From: Oscillospiraceae bacterium
Lineage (GTDB): Bacteria > Bacillota > Clostridia > Oscillospirales > CAG-272
NCBI GenBank assembly: GCA_015065295.1
Contig: SVQN01000002.1
Span: 46,478-110,477 of the forward strand
Direction of reading: 5' to 3'
Length of the DNA: 64,000 nt
The notes beneath the pieces are model-generated. The model was not told where the DNA came from, searched no databases, and was given only the letters and a program-made list of their open reading frames with translations. A program made the position numbers and the translations under genes. Below are positions 18,083 through 27,263 of the stretch, one piece after another (position 1 is the first letter of the stretch; each line of letters begins with the position of its first letter).

Positions 18083-19288
18083 TCACTTTTTCTGTAAATC
18101 CGCACTTCCTGTACGCAGACCTTCGATGAGGGCGTCGATGTCGTCCTTCGTGTTGGTGTACGACAGGCTGACGCGGATGGTGGAATCGATGCGGTCGTCT
18201 TCCACGCCGAACGCGGTCAGGGCATCGCTCTTCTTTTTGGAATGCGCGGAGCAGGCGGAACCGGCGGAGACGTAGACTTCGCGTGCGGAGAGGTGATTGA
18301 GCATGGTTTCGCTGCGGACGCCGGGGATGACGATGCTGGCGATATTGTCGAGCTGTTTTTCCGGCTTGTTCTGCGCGACCCCGGATTCGGCGAGTTCCGC
18401 GAGACGTTCGTTGAGATACGCGCGGAGGTCGGCGACCGTTTTGCGGTGCGTTTCTGCGTTGGTATAACCGTAATCGGCGGCTGCCGCGAATGCCGCGATG
18501 CCGAGAAGGTTTTCGGTACCGCTGCGGAAGCCGTCTTCCTGACCGCCGCCGGGCATGACGGGAACGATGTTCTTGCGCTTGATGACCTCGCCGGAGATAT
18601 ACAGTGCGGCGGCTCCGCGGGGGGCATGGATTTTATGCGCGCTGACGGAGAGGGTATCCGCGCCGAGGGTGGCGGGGGTAAAGCGGAGTTTCATATAACC
18701 CTGCACGGCATCGCAGTGGACGACGGCGTCGGGAAAATAGCGTTTGACGAGGGAGGAAGCCGCTTTGACGTCGTAAATCGCGCCGGTTTCGTTGTTGACG
18801 AGCATGAAGGCGGCGAAAATGACGGGGGCGGCATTGGCTTTGGCGTTTTCGAGGGCGGTTTTGAGGAAGCCGAGGTCGAGAACACCGCCTTTGGTGGGAA
18901 CGCGGACGAGGGCATAGCCCTGATCGGCGAGGCGTTTTGCGGGGTTATCAATGGAAGGATGTTCGCCTTCGGAGATGATGACGGTTCCGAGGATTCCGTC
19001 GGCGTTGGGGGTACGTTTTTTGGAAGCGGCACAGCCGAGCATGGCGATGTTGTTGGATTCGGTACCGCAGGAGGTAAAGAGGAGCTTATCCATCGGGTTC
19101 TGGAACCGGGAGAGGCGGGTGATGGATTTGACGACGGTACTGCGGCAGGATTTGAGGAGGGCATCGGCGGTCTGCCCGAGATGATGGACGGAGGAAGGGT
19201 TTCCCCAGCGTTCGAGGGCATCGGACAGTGCGCGGACAGCGGCATCGCAGGGCTGTGTGGTCGCGGAATTATCGAGATAATGGATCAT
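18083..19288 (-). CDS. Cysteine desulfurase (NifS/IscS family)
   Basis: A PLP enzyme that takes sulfur from cysteine for Fe-S clusters or thio-modified tRNA. The 401 residues start MIHYLDNSATTQP. The PLP lysine is in SVSAHKIHAPRG near 217, and the active-site cysteine loop is SAGSACSAHSKK near 345. The short loop around the Cys with SACS fits the NifS/IscS class rather than SufS. No IscU or MnmA gene is adjacent, so the acceptor is unknown. The gene follows the lipoprotein gene by 14 bases, and the two share promoter 19888-19916. Confidence 0.93.
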   Translation of the reverse strand: MIHYLDNSATTQPCDAAVRALSDALERWGNPSSVHHLGQTADALLKSCRSTVVKSITRLSRFQNPMDKLLFTSCGTESNNIAMLGCAASKKRTPNADGILGTVIISEGEHPSIDNPAKRLADQGYALVRVPTKGGVLDLGFLKTALENAKANAAPVIFAAFMLVNNETGAIYDVKAASSLVKRYFPDAVVHCDAVQGYMKLRFTPATLGADTLSVSAHKIHAPRGAAALYISGEVIKRKNIVPVMPGGGQEDGFRSGTENLLGIAAFAAAADYGYTNAETHRKTVADLRAYLNERLAELAESGVAQNKPEKQLDNIASIVIPGVRSETMLNHLSAREVYVSAGSACSAHSKKKSDALTAFGVEDDRIDSTIRVSLSYTNTKDDIDALIEGLRTGSADLQKK

Positions 19289-19302
19289 AGCGGGAGCATC
19301 CC

Positions 19303-19842
19303 TTACTTGATGATGAAGTGTTCGAGCATAGCGGCAACATCTTCGGTATGGAGGTCATAATTTTCGGGGACGGCGGTATAGGTGAAGAGGTAGACGGAGG
19401 AACCCTTGATGCAGGCGGCCTGCATGATCTTATACTGGAAATCGCCGAGGGAAGCGGTATAGACATACTTTTTGCCGTACACGTCGCTCAGGGTGATATT
19501 TTCTTCGGATTCGACGTTGATCTCATCAAAGACAATACCGACTTCGTTGACATTGGTTTCCCACCATTCCTCCACGGTGGTATCGGTATAGTCGAGATCC
19601 CACGCGAGCACGGACACGCTGGACGGGTCGGATGCGCTGTAATACGCGCCTGCCGCAGCGGTGGTATAGTCGATCTGCCATTCATCGGGCACATACAGGC
19701 AGAAGTCCGCCTTATTGTCGGTTGCGCTGACCATTCCGGCCGGCGGTGCATACGGGTCGTCGCTGTTTCCGCAGGACGCGAGTGCTGCGGCGCACATGAG
19801 CAGGACGATCACCAGTGCGATTTTCATGAGGATGTTTTTCAT
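19303..19842 (-). CDS. Putative lipoprotein, PsbP-like fold possible
   Basis: A 179-residue secreted lipoprotein: signal peptide of about 23 residues with lipobox LASC, then FCLYVPDEWQIDY and a mixed beta-sheet domain ending at MLEHFIIK. The 'P..W..D' start and alternating strands resemble small PsbP-like lipoproteins of Clostridia, but I do not assign a function. First gene of a pair with the cysteine desulfurase. Confidence 0.75.
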   Translation of the reverse strand: MKNILMKIALVIVLLMCAAALASCGNSDDPYAPPAGMVSATDNKADFCLYVPDEWQIDYTTAAAGAYYSASDPSSVSVLAWDLDYTDTTVEEWWETNVNEVGIVFDEINVESEENITLSDVYGKKYVYTASLGDFQYKIMQAACIKGSSVYLFTYTAVPENYDLHTEDVAAMLEHFIIK

Positions 19843-19887
19843 ATTTACAATGGATCCTTTCGATTTTTAATACATAGTAATAAACAT

Positions 19888-19916
19888 AGTATAAAAGAAT
19901 TTGGTTTTTCTGTCAA
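19888..19916 (-). promoter_or_regulatory. Promoter of the lipoprotein-desulfurase pair
   Basis: Minus strand TTGACA (19916-19911), 17 bases, TATACT (19893-19888). The 19843-20091 gap also holds a ten-base C homopolymer near 19936 and the opposite luxS promoter. Confidence 0.8.
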
Positions 19917-20029
19917 GTATAAAATGTAAACATTACCCCCCCCCACTTTGTTGTTTTATCCGCCTGAAAATTTTTGGAATGGAGCGATCGAACTCCCATC
20001 GAACTCATGCTATATTTGATGGATTTTCC

Positions 20030-20058
20030 TTGACGAATCCGCAAAATACTGCTATAAT
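20030..20058 (+). promoter_or_regulatory. Promoter of the luxS operon
   Basis: TTGACG (20030-20035), 17 bases, TATAAT (20053-20058), about 33 bases before the luxS start. Confidence 0.8.
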
Positions 20059-20091
20059 TAACCCATATAACCCACTATGAGGTACACCAAT

Positions 20092-20544
20092 ATGCAGAAA
20101 ATCGCCAGCTTTACCGTTGACCACAACAAGCTCACCCCCGGCATCTACGTCTCCCGCCGCGACGGGGACATTACCACCTACGACCTCCGCACCCGTACGC
20201 CCAACGCCGGCGACTACATGGACAACCGTACCATGCACACCGTCGAGCATCTGTTCGCCACGTTCGTCCGCAATTCCGAAATCAAGGACGACGTGATCTA
20301 CTTCGGTCCGATGGGCTGCCAGACCGGCTTCTACCTCCTGACCCGCAATGTTCCCGACGAGACCGTTCTCGCCGTAACGCTGGATGTTCTCCGGAAAATC
20401 CTCGCCTACGAAGGCGAAGTTTTCGGCGCATCCGCCGTGGAATGCGGCAATTACCGCAACCTCGACCTCGCCGACGCAAAAAAGGAATGTGAAAAATATC
20501 TCGCTGTACTTGAAAATAAGGTAAACGACTTCAAATATCTGTAA
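20092..20544 (+). CDS. luxS: S-ribosylhomocysteine lyase LuxS
   Basis: Cleaves S-ribosylhomocysteine to homocysteine and DPD, the precursor of autoinducer-2, in the activated methyl cycle. Starting at ATG 20092 (GAGG just upstream; a second ATG at 20077 lacks this spacing) the protein has 150 residues. The zinc motif is HTVEH at 49-53. The catalytic cysteine is in GPMGCQTGF near 76, and a further cysteine in AVECGNYRN fits the third zinc ligand. Intact and of normal length. It heads a run of glycosidase genes with only 19 bases to the next start, which is unusual; no pfs gene is nearby. Confidence 0.97.
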   Translation: MQKIASFTVDHNKLTPGIYVSRRDGDITTYDLRTRTPNAGDYMDNRTMHTVEHLFATFVRNSEIKDDVIYFGPMGCQTGFYLLTRNVPDETVLAVTLDVLRKILAYEGEVFGASAVECGNYRNLDLADAKKECEKYLAVLENKVNDFKYL

Positions 20545-20563
20545 TATATTGGAGGTTTCCCAC

Positions 20564-22267
20564 ATGAAGAAATTCACTCTCGGTACCCCTGAACAGTTCG
20601 TCCCCTCGATGTTCTGCGACAACTTCCGCTACATCGAAACCGACGTGACCTATCCCGCGTCGAACTTCACCTGCCGCAAGACTGCCCGCGGCTTCCTTGT
20701 GGAGTTTCCCATTGAGGACGACTGCCATGTCTTCGGCTTCGGTCTTCAGCTCAAGCAGTTCGACCATCGCGGACGTAAGCTCCGCCTCGACGTGAACGCC
20801 GACCCCGTCACCAACAACGGCGAATCCCACGCGCCCGTTCCCTTCTTCGTCACCAACAAAGGATACGGTATGTACTTCGATACCGCCCGCTACGCCGAAT
20901 TCACCTGCGGCAAGCCGAAGAATACCGCGGCAAAGAACATCGCGGCAGGCGGTGCGGCGGACAACACGGACGATCTCTACGCCGTCCGCAAGGAATCCGG
21001 TGCGGTCATGAGCGTGCTGATTCCCGCCGCCGAAGGTGTGGACGTGTACGTCATCGAAGGCAGCACCATCACCGACATCGTAAAGCAGTACAATATGCTC
21101 GCCGGCGGCGGATGCGACGTTCCCGAATGGGGGCTCGGCACCCTCTACCGCTGCTATACCGGCTGGAATTCCGAACAGATCAAGAAAACCGCCGATTATT
21201 TCCGCGACAACGACATTCCCTGCTCCATCATCGGTCTCGAACCCGGCTGGCAGACCCACGCCTATTCCTGCACCTACAAGTGGAGCGACCGCTACCCGGA
21301 TCCGAAAGAATTCATCGGCTACCTCAAGGAACGCGGCTTCCACGTCAACCTCTGGGAACACGCCTTCACCCATCCGGACAGCCCGATTCACGACGACATC
21401 GCGCCGTATTCCGGGGATTACCTCGTCTGGGGCGGCGTTGTCCCGGACTTTGCAACGCCCGAAGCACGCAGAATTTTCTCCGACTACCAGCGCAAGGCCC
21501 TCGTTGACCTCGGCGTAGACGGCTTCAAGCTCGACGAATGCGACTCGAGCGACAACACCGGAAGCTGGAGCTTCCCCCTGCACGCCGAATTCCCGTCCGG
21601 TCTCGACGGAGAACAGTATCACTCCCTTTTCGGCACCCTCTATGCAAAAACCATCCTCGACGCACTCGGCGACACTCCGACCCTCTCGGAAATCCGTCAG
21701 ATGGGCGCACTCGCCGCACCGTATCCGTTCGTCCTCTACAGCGACCTGTACGACCACAAGGACTTCCTGCGCGGCGTAGCCAATTCCGGCTTCTCCGGCA
21801 TCCTCTGGACGCCCGAATTCCGCGACGCCCCGAACCGCGACATCTGCATCCGCCGTGTACAGGCGATCGTCTTCTCCGTCCAGTGCCTCATCAATGCGTG
21901 GTACTACGACGGCATTCCGTGGGTCGGCCACGGCTGTGAAGACGAAGTCCGCGAACTCCTCAAACTGCGTGAAACGCTCATCCCGATGCTGAAAAAAGCA
22001 TTCGAGGACTACCACACCACCGGCAAACCTCCGGTACGCGCCCTCGTCATGGACTACACGGACGACGCGGAAACCTATAAAATCGACGACCAGTGGCTGT
22101 TCTGCGACGACCTGCTCGTTGCCCCGATCGCGGCCGGTACGGGCGACGAACGCGACGTATACCTTCCCACAGCAGAAAAATGGGTTGACTACTTCACCGG
22201 CGACCCCGTTGAATCCGGCTGGCACCACGTCAACACCAAGGGAATCCCGGTCTATAAGAAAGCATAA
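20564..22267 (+). CDS. Glycoside hydrolase family 31 enzyme (alpha-glucosidase/xylosidase-like)
   Basis: A 567-residue intracellular GH31 enzyme without signal peptide. ATG 20564 has a perfect GGAGG eight bases upstream. The N-terminal beta domain (to about 175) includes FGFGLQLKQFDHRGRK. The barrel begins WGLGTLYRCYTGWNSEQIKK near 190. The nucleophile region is GVDGFKLDECDSSD near 325, and the later barrel holds GFSGILWTPEF near 415. A short C-terminal beta domain ends it. Substrates of GH31 include alpha-glucosides, xylosides and sulfoquinovosides, and the precise one cannot be told. Neighbours point to plant glycan breakdown. Confidence 0.9.
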   Translation: MKKFTLGTPEQFVPSMFCDNFRYIETDVTYPASNFTCRKTARGFLVEFPIEDDCHVFGFGLQLKQFDHRGRKLRLDVNADPVTNNGESHAPVPFFVTNKGYGMYFDTARYAEFTCGKPKNTAAKNIAAGGAADNTDDLYAVRKESGAVMSVLIPAAEGVDVYVIEGSTITDIVKQYNMLAGGGCDVPEWGLGTLYRCYTGWNSEQIKKTADYFRDNDIPCSIIGLEPGWQTHAYSCTYKWSDRYPDPKEFIGYLKERGFHVNLWEHAFTHPDSPIHDDIAPYSGDYLVWGGVVPDFATPEARRIFSDYQRKALVDLGVDGFKLDECDSSDNTGSWSFPLHAEFPSGLDGEQYHSLFGTLYAKTILDALGDTPTLSEIRQMGALAAPYPFVLYSDLYDHKDFLRGVANSGFSGILWTPEFRDAPNRDICIRRVQAIVFSVQCLINAWYYDGIPWVGHGCEDEVRELLKLRETLIPMLKKAFEDYHTTGKPPVRALVMDYTDDAETYKIDDQWLFCDDLLVAPIAAGTGDERDVYLPTAEKWVDYFTGDPVESGWHHVNTKGIPVYKKA

Positions 22268-22302
22268 AAATACAGAAATACATACCCCACAGGAGAACAA
22301 TC

Positions 22303-25227
22303 ATGAAACAAACCATCGAAACCATCCGTTCCCTCTCTCCTTCCTACGGCAGCATCCCGTTCTGGAGCTGGAACGACAAACTCGAAGAATCCGAACTCCG
22401 CCGCCAGATCCGCGACATGAAGGAACTCGGCATGAACGGCTTCTTTATGCACGCACGCGGCGGTCTTGAAACCGAATACCTCTCCGACGAGTGGTTCGAC
22501 TGCATCAACGCCTGCGTGGACGAAGCGCGCAAGCTCGGCATGGAAGCGTGGTCCTACGACGAAAACGGCTGGCCTTCCGGTTTTGCGGGCGGCGAACTGC
22601 TCAAGGACAAGAAAAACTTCGCTCTCGCCGTCGAACACAAGACCGACAAGTTCCCGGTCATTGACGAAGACATCATCGCCGTATACAGGAAGAACGCCGA
22701 CGGCAGCTTCACCCGCGTGACCGAAGACATCGGCGAGGACGAATACCTCATCCTCTACAAGCGTTACGACGAAAGCTACGTTGACACCCTCGACGGCACG
22801 ATTACCGATCTCTTCATCGAAGCAACCCACGAAGAATACAAGAAGCGCGTCGCTCCCGAAGATTTCGGTTCCGGCAAGGCAATGCCCGGCTTCTTTACTG
22901 ACGAACCGCAGTATTACCGCTGGGGCAACCCGTACTCCAACACCCTTCCGCGCGAATTCATGAACGCTTACGGCTACGACATCCTCGACAAGCTCCCGGC
23001 GATCTTCTTCGACTTCGACGGTGCGGACAAGTTCCGTTACGATTACTACCTCCTCATCCACAAGCTGTTCATCAACAACTTCATCAAGAAGATTTACGAC
23101 TGGTGCGAAGCAAACGGCGCGGAAATCACCGGCCACGCAGTCGAAGAATCCTCTCTCGGCGGCCAGATGATGTGTATCGGCGGCGTAATGCCCTTCTACC
23201 AGTATGAACACATCCCGGGCATCGACTACCTCGGACGCGGCATTGCGGACGACATCGCGCCCAAGCAGCTCGGCAGCGCGTGCTCGCAGCTCGGCAAAAA
23301 GAAGAGACTGTCCGAAATGTTCGCCTGCTGCGGCTGGGATGTCTCCCCGACCGAACTCAAGCGCATCGCGGAAATGCAGTACGCCGGCGGCGTCAACCTC
23401 ATGTGCCAGCACCTCTATCCGTACTCCGAACGCGGTCAGAGAAAGCGCGACTATCCGCTCCACTACTCCGAACACAACCCGTGGCAGGGCAAAATGCGTG
23501 AGTTCGACCTCTACTTCAACAACCTCGGCGCGGCTCTCGCACAGGGCGACGAATACGCCCCGATCCTCGTAATCCACCCGATCCACGGCGCATACTGCAA
23601 ATACAAGAAGAACACCGATTCTCTCCGTGAAATCGAAGGCAAGTTCTTTGAACTCTCCCGTCTCCTCGGCTACAACCAGATTCCGTACCACTACGGCGAC
23701 GAATGGATGATGGCAGACATGGCAGAAGTCATCGGCGACAAGATCAAGGTCGGTCTCTGCACCTACGACACCGTGATCGTTCCCTTCACCTACTCTCTCG
23801 ACAGCACCACCGTCGAACTGCTGAAGAAGTACGTTGAAAACGGCGGTAAGGTCTGGATGTTCGCGGACGTTCCCCCGTACATCGACGGCGCGGCAGCCGA
23901 CATCGACTGGCTGAAGTCCAACATTACCCTCGACGACCTCAAGGCAAAGCGCGACGTGGTCATCACCAAGGACGGCAAAAATGTTCCGCAGCTCCGCAAG
24001 ACCTCCCGCGTGATCGGCGGCGACCGTCTTGTATACATCACCAATATCACCACCGACGCACTCTATCCCGTCAAGGTACAGCTTCCCGCCGGCAAGTGGG
24101 CGATCCTCGACATGAACACCCTCGAAACGAAGCCCCTCTGCTTCACCGACAAGGGCGATTCCGTCGAAGTTACCCTCGCGTTCGCAGACGCACAGTCCTA
24201 CGTTCTCGTTTCCGGCGACGACGTTGTTCCCGAAACGGCAGCCGATCCGAAGCCTGTGACCGACTTCATCCCCGTACCGCGCACCGCCGCTCTCACAAAG
24301 GCTGTGGATAACCTCATGAACCTCGACATCGCGGCTCTCTCCAAGGACGGCGTGACCTACGACGAACCGATGGCGATCATGGGCATCAAGGACAACCTCC
24401 TCCGTGAACGCTACGACGGCCGCGTATGGCTCAAATTCACCTACGACGTGGACTATGTTCCCGCCAACCTCCGCGTTGCCATTGAGCCGATGTACGAACG
24501 TGTGACCGTCAATGGCACCGAAGTCACCCCGGACAAGGCAAACTACTGGTTCGACAAATCCTTCGCAACGGCAGACATCGCCGCTCTGACGAAGCCCGGC
24601 GTAAACGAAATCGTGATCGAAGTCAACCACCACCAGCGCGATTACGTCTACTACGTCCTCTACAGCGGCGTATCGGAATCTCTCCGAAACTGCCTTGTCT
24701 TCGACGTGGAAATCGAAAACATCTACCTCATCGGCGACTTTGCGCTCCGCACCAACGGCATCTTCACCGACAGCGTCCGCTCGTCCGTTCTCTACGACGG
24801 CACGTTTACGCTCGTTGCACAGCCGAAGGTCATCCCGACCCGCGACATCGTCCGCGGCGGCTTCCCGTTCTACGGCGGCGAAATCGCGTCGAAGTTCACC
24901 TACAACTATGCGGAAGGCAAGCCGACCGTCCTCAAGCTCGACGGCCGCTTTGCAACGGCATCCGTTACCGTCAACGGCGTTCCTGCCGGTACGATGATGT
25001 TCGAACGCACCCTCGACCTCGCCGCATGGCTGACCGAAGGAGCAAACGACATCGAAGTGACGATCTGCAACTCCATGCGCAACCTGATGGGACCGCACCA
25101 CCGCAACGATCCCGAACCGTACGGCGTCGGCCCCGGCACCTTCTCCTACGAAAAGGAATGGCACGGCCGTGAATGCCGCGGCTACGTTGACCGCTACGCA
25201 TTTGTAAGATACGGTATGAAGAAGTAA
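22303..25227 (+). CDS. Large glycosidase, GH106-like (alpha-L-rhamnosidase-related)
   Basis: A 974-residue cytoplasmic protein. It begins with a TIM-barrel-type segment (IPFWSWNDKLEESELRRQI, then MNGFFMHARGGLETEYLSDE, then EAWSYDENGWPSGFAGG). This opening is characteristic of proteins related to the GH106 rhamnosidase family. The C-terminal third (about 700-974) is built of beta-sandwich modules with SVTVNGVPAGT and GANDIEVTICNSMRNL, as in carbohydrate-binding galactose-binding folds. AGGAG precedes ATG 22303. It follows the GH31 gene by 35 bases in one operon. The activity is inferred from the family only. Confidence 0.75.
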   Translation: MKQTIETIRSLSPSYGSIPFWSWNDKLEESELRRQIRDMKELGMNGFFMHARGGLETEYLSDEWFDCINACVDEARKLGMEAWSYDENGWPSGFAGGELLKDKKNFALAVEHKTDKFPVIDEDIIAVYRKNADGSFTRVTEDIGEDEYLILYKRYDESYVDTLDGTITDLFIEATHEEYKKRVAPEDFGSGKAMPGFFTDEPQYYRWGNPYSNTLPREFMNAYGYDILDKLPAIFFDFDGADKFRYDYYLLIHKLFINNFIKKIYDWCEANGAEITGHAVEESSLGGQMMCIGGVMPFYQYEHIPGIDYLGRGIADDIAPKQLGSACSQLGKKKRLSEMFACCGWDVSPTELKRIAEMQYAGGVNLMCQHLYPYSERGQRKRDYPLHYSEHNPWQGKMREFDLYFNNLGAALAQGDEYAPILVIHPIHGAYCKYKKNTDSLREIEGKFFELSRLLGYNQIPYHYGDEWMMADMAEVIGDKIKVGLCTYDTVIVPFTYSLDSTTVELLKKYVENGGKVWMFADVPPYIDGAAADIDWLKSNITLDDLKAKRDVVITKDGKNVPQLRKTSRVIGGDRLVYITNITTDALYPVKVQLPAGKWAILDMNTLETKPLCFTDKGDSVEVTLAFADAQSYVLVSGDDVVPETAADPKPVTDFIPVPRTAALTKAVDNLMNLDIAALSKDGVTYDEPMAIMGIKDNLLRERYDGRVWLKFTYDVDYVPANLRVAIEPMYERVTVNGTEVTPDKANYWFDKSFATADIAALTKPGVNEIVIEVNHHQRDYVYYVLYSGVSESLRNCLVFDVEIENIYLIGDFALRTNGIFTDSVRSSVLYDGTFTLVAQPKVIPTRDIVRGGFPFYGGEIASKFTYNYAEGKPTVLKLDGRFATASVTVNGVPAGTMMFERTLDLAAWLTEGANDIEVTICNSMRNLMGPHHRNDPEPYGVGPGTFSYEKEWHGRECRGYVDRYAFVRYGMKK

Positions 25228-25231
25228 GGGG

Positions 25232-25330
25232 ATACGTTGGGGGAAACTTTTTGCAAAAAGTTTCCCCCAAACCCCTTTCAAAAAACTTCAGACAAATGGT
25301 TTGACGAAGTTTGTGCAGACTGTTTGTTTT
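25232..25330. repeat. Family A palindrome, copy 4 (A4)
   Basis: GGGGGAAACTTTTTG / CAAAAAGTTTCCCCC, then AACCCCTTTCAAAAAACTTC and, 30 bases on, the outer tail TTTGTGCAGACTGTTTG. It fills the gap between the GH106-like gene and the kinase gene. Confidence 0.8.
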
Positions 25331-25348
25331 TAATTTGAGGAATTACCT

Positions 25349-26374
25349 ATGATTACTACTTTCGGTGAAATTATGCTCCGTCTGTCCCCGCCGGGTGCGT
25401 ACCGGATCGCACAGGCGGATTCGTTTGACGCAGTCTACGGCGGCGCGGAAGAAAACGTTGCCATTGCGCTGGCATCGTTCGGGGAACATACGTCCTATGT
25501 CACGAAGCTCCCGCAGAACGCCGTCGGCGATGCCTGCCTGAACAGCATCCGTCAGTGGGGCGTGGACACCTCGCACATTCTGCGCGGCGGCGACCGTCTG
25601 GGATTGTATTATCTCGAAAAAGGTGCGTCCCTGCGTGCATCGGCAGTGACCTACGACCGCAAAGGTTCCGCGTTCGCCATGTCCGGCATTGACGACTACG
25701 ACTGGAACGTCATTCTCCCGCAGGACGATTCGGCGAGCCACGGTAACGCCTTTTTCTACACCGGCATCACTCCCGCCGTCGGCGAAAACCTCCCCGGCAT
25801 CCTCCGCGACGCTCTCGAGGTCTGCCGCAGCCGTAAAATCCGTACCTACTGTGACCTCAATTACCGCGCAGCTCTCTGGACGACCGAAAAAGCCGGTTCC
25901 GTCCTGCGGGAACTTCTTCCCTACACGGATGTCTGCGTGGCAAACGAAGAACACGCGGAGCAGCTCTTCGGCATCACCACGGCATTCACGGAGCTGAATG
26001 ACCGTCTGCGCGACATTGCGGAAAAGCTCTGCGCGGAATTTGCTCTGTCCCGCGTCGTCATGACCATGCGCCGCAGTCTGTCCGCAGATGACAATGAAGT
26101 CAGCGCGGCAACGCTGAACGCGAAAACCGGCGAATTCACCGTTTCGCGCACCTATCCCGTCCACATTATCGACCGTGTCGGCGGCGGGGATGCGCTGTCG
26201 GCCGGTATTATCTACGGCGAGCTGCACGGGTTCGACGAAGCGCACCTGATCGAGTTCGCCAGTGCCGCAAACGCGTTCAAGCATTCGATCCACGGCGATG
26301 CACTGATCGCATCCGCCGCAGAAATCGACGCTGTTGCACAGGCAAAAACCGGCGAAATCCGAATGAAACGCTAA
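25349..26374 (+). CDS. kdgK: PfkB-family carbohydrate kinase, 2-dehydro-3-deoxygluconokinase type
   Basis: A 341-residue PfkB-family sugar kinase. The N-terminus MITTFGEIMLRLSPPG and the C-terminal ATP/anion-hole motif IIDRVGGGDALSAGIIYGE (catalytic Asp in GGGD, near 278) match KDG kinases, which phosphorylate 2-keto-3-deoxygluconate from pectin, alginate or uronate breakdown. Other PfkB sugars cannot be excluded. It lies downstream of the glycosidases and 14 bases before the HAD gene, suggesting a catabolic operon. No KDPG aldolase gene is in the window. Confidence 0.82.
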   Translation: MITTFGEIMLRLSPPGAYRIAQADSFDAVYGGAEENVAIALASFGEHTSYVTKLPQNAVGDACLNSIRQWGVDTSHILRGGDRLGLYYLEKGASLRASAVTYDRKGSAFAMSGIDDYDWNVILPQDDSASHGNAFFYTGITPAVGENLPGILRDALEVCRSRKIRTYCDLNYRAALWTTEKAGSVLRELLPYTDVCVANEEHAEQLFGITTAFTELNDRLRDIAEKLCAEFALSRVVMTMRRSLSADDNEVSAATLNAKTGEFTVSRTYPVHIIDRVGGGDALSAGIIYGELHGFDEAHLIEFASAANAFKHSIHGDALIASAAEIDAVAQAKTGEIRMKR

Positions 26375-26388
26375 GGAGAATATCAGCC

Positions 26389-27156
26389 ATGCACATTTTA
26401 GCAACTGACTACGACGGTACCCTCAACCGGGGCGGCGTCGCGCAGGCAGACCACGAGGCGATCGCACGGTTCCGCAAGGCAGGCAACCTGTTCGGCATCG
26501 TAACCGGACGTGCGAGCGATATGTACGACCTGCTCATCAACCAGCACGTTGAATTTGACTTCGTGATCGTCATGAACGGCGCAATGACCCTCGACAAAGA
26601 CGGAAACACCGTCTTTGAAGAAACCGGCGACCCGTCCTGCATCCGCGGGATCACCGAACTTGCAGGCAGCGGCGACTACGCAGCCTTCCTGAGCTGTGTC
26701 CACCACCGGACACGCCGGACATTCCACGCGGCCTATCCGGACGGAAACGACAAATACGATCCAATGTCCGCCGCCGGCGAATTCACCCGCTTCACACAGA
26801 TGAACACCGCCGTCAGAACCGACGCGCTGGCAGCTCAGATCACCGCAGAGATCAACGCCAATTTCGGCGAATACGTCAACGCGCTCCAGAACGGCACCTG
26901 CATCGACATTCCCCCGCGCGGCATCGACAAAGGCGTCGGTGTGGCACGCTATGCGGATCAGATGGGCGTTCCCCATGAAAACGTCTGGTGCGCCGGCGAC
27001 AACATGAACGACATGGCGATGATTACCCGTTTCCACGGCTGTGCAGTGTCCAATGCCCGTCCGGAAGTCAAGGAAGCCGCAGAAGCCACCTACGACGGGA
27101 TTTACGCAATCATCGACCATATTCTTGAAGTACAGGCATCGGAATCTGCCGAATAA
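26389..27156 (+). CDS. Cof-type HAD hydrolase
   Basis: A 255-residue HAD phosphatase of the IIB (Cof) type. Motif I is LATDYDGTLNRGG near 4-16, and motif IV is WCAGDNMNDMAMI near 200. The C2 cap lies between. Enzymes of this group dephosphorylate sugar phosphates or flavin intermediates. GGAG before ATG 26389 and tight spacing to the kinase suggest a role in the same sugar pathway. Substrate unknown. Confidence 0.88.
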   Translation: MHILATDYDGTLNRGGVAQADHEAIARFRKAGNLFGIVTGRASDMYDLLINQHVEFDFVIVMNGAMTLDKDGNTVFEETGDPSCIRGITELAGSGDYAAFLSCVHHRTRRTFHAAYPDGNDKYDPMSAAGEFTRFTQMNTAVRTDALAAQITAEINANFGEYVNALQNGTCIDIPPRGIDKGVGVARYADQMGVPHENVWCAGDNMNDMAMITRFHGCAVSNARPEVKEAAEATYDGIYAIIDHILEVQASESAE

Positions 27157-27167
27157 CGGAAATTTGG

Positions 27168-27196
27168 TTGACATTTCCGACCGTGCGTGATATAAT
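27168..27196 (+). promoter_or_regulatory. Promoter of pduL
   Basis: TTGACA (27168-27173), 17 bases, TATAAT (27191-27196), both at consensus, with a leader of about 60 bases ending in GGAGGAA. Confidence 0.85.
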
Positions 27197-27263
27197 AAAA
27201 CCGATAAAAATTTAAAAAATCCGACGGTTTTCCCGGCGGATGACATAATGGAGGAATAGTCCA

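Noticed and set aside
19930..19945. C homopolymer as a phase-variable switch
   Set aside because: It lies between promoters and start codons of divergent genes, outside any coding frame and outside both -35/-10 boxes; it may also be a sequencing artefact.
22252..25281. Open frame of 1009 codons antisense to the GH106-like gene
   Set aside because: Mirror of a codon-biased gene; its N-terminus starts inside a family A repeat and no motif is visible.
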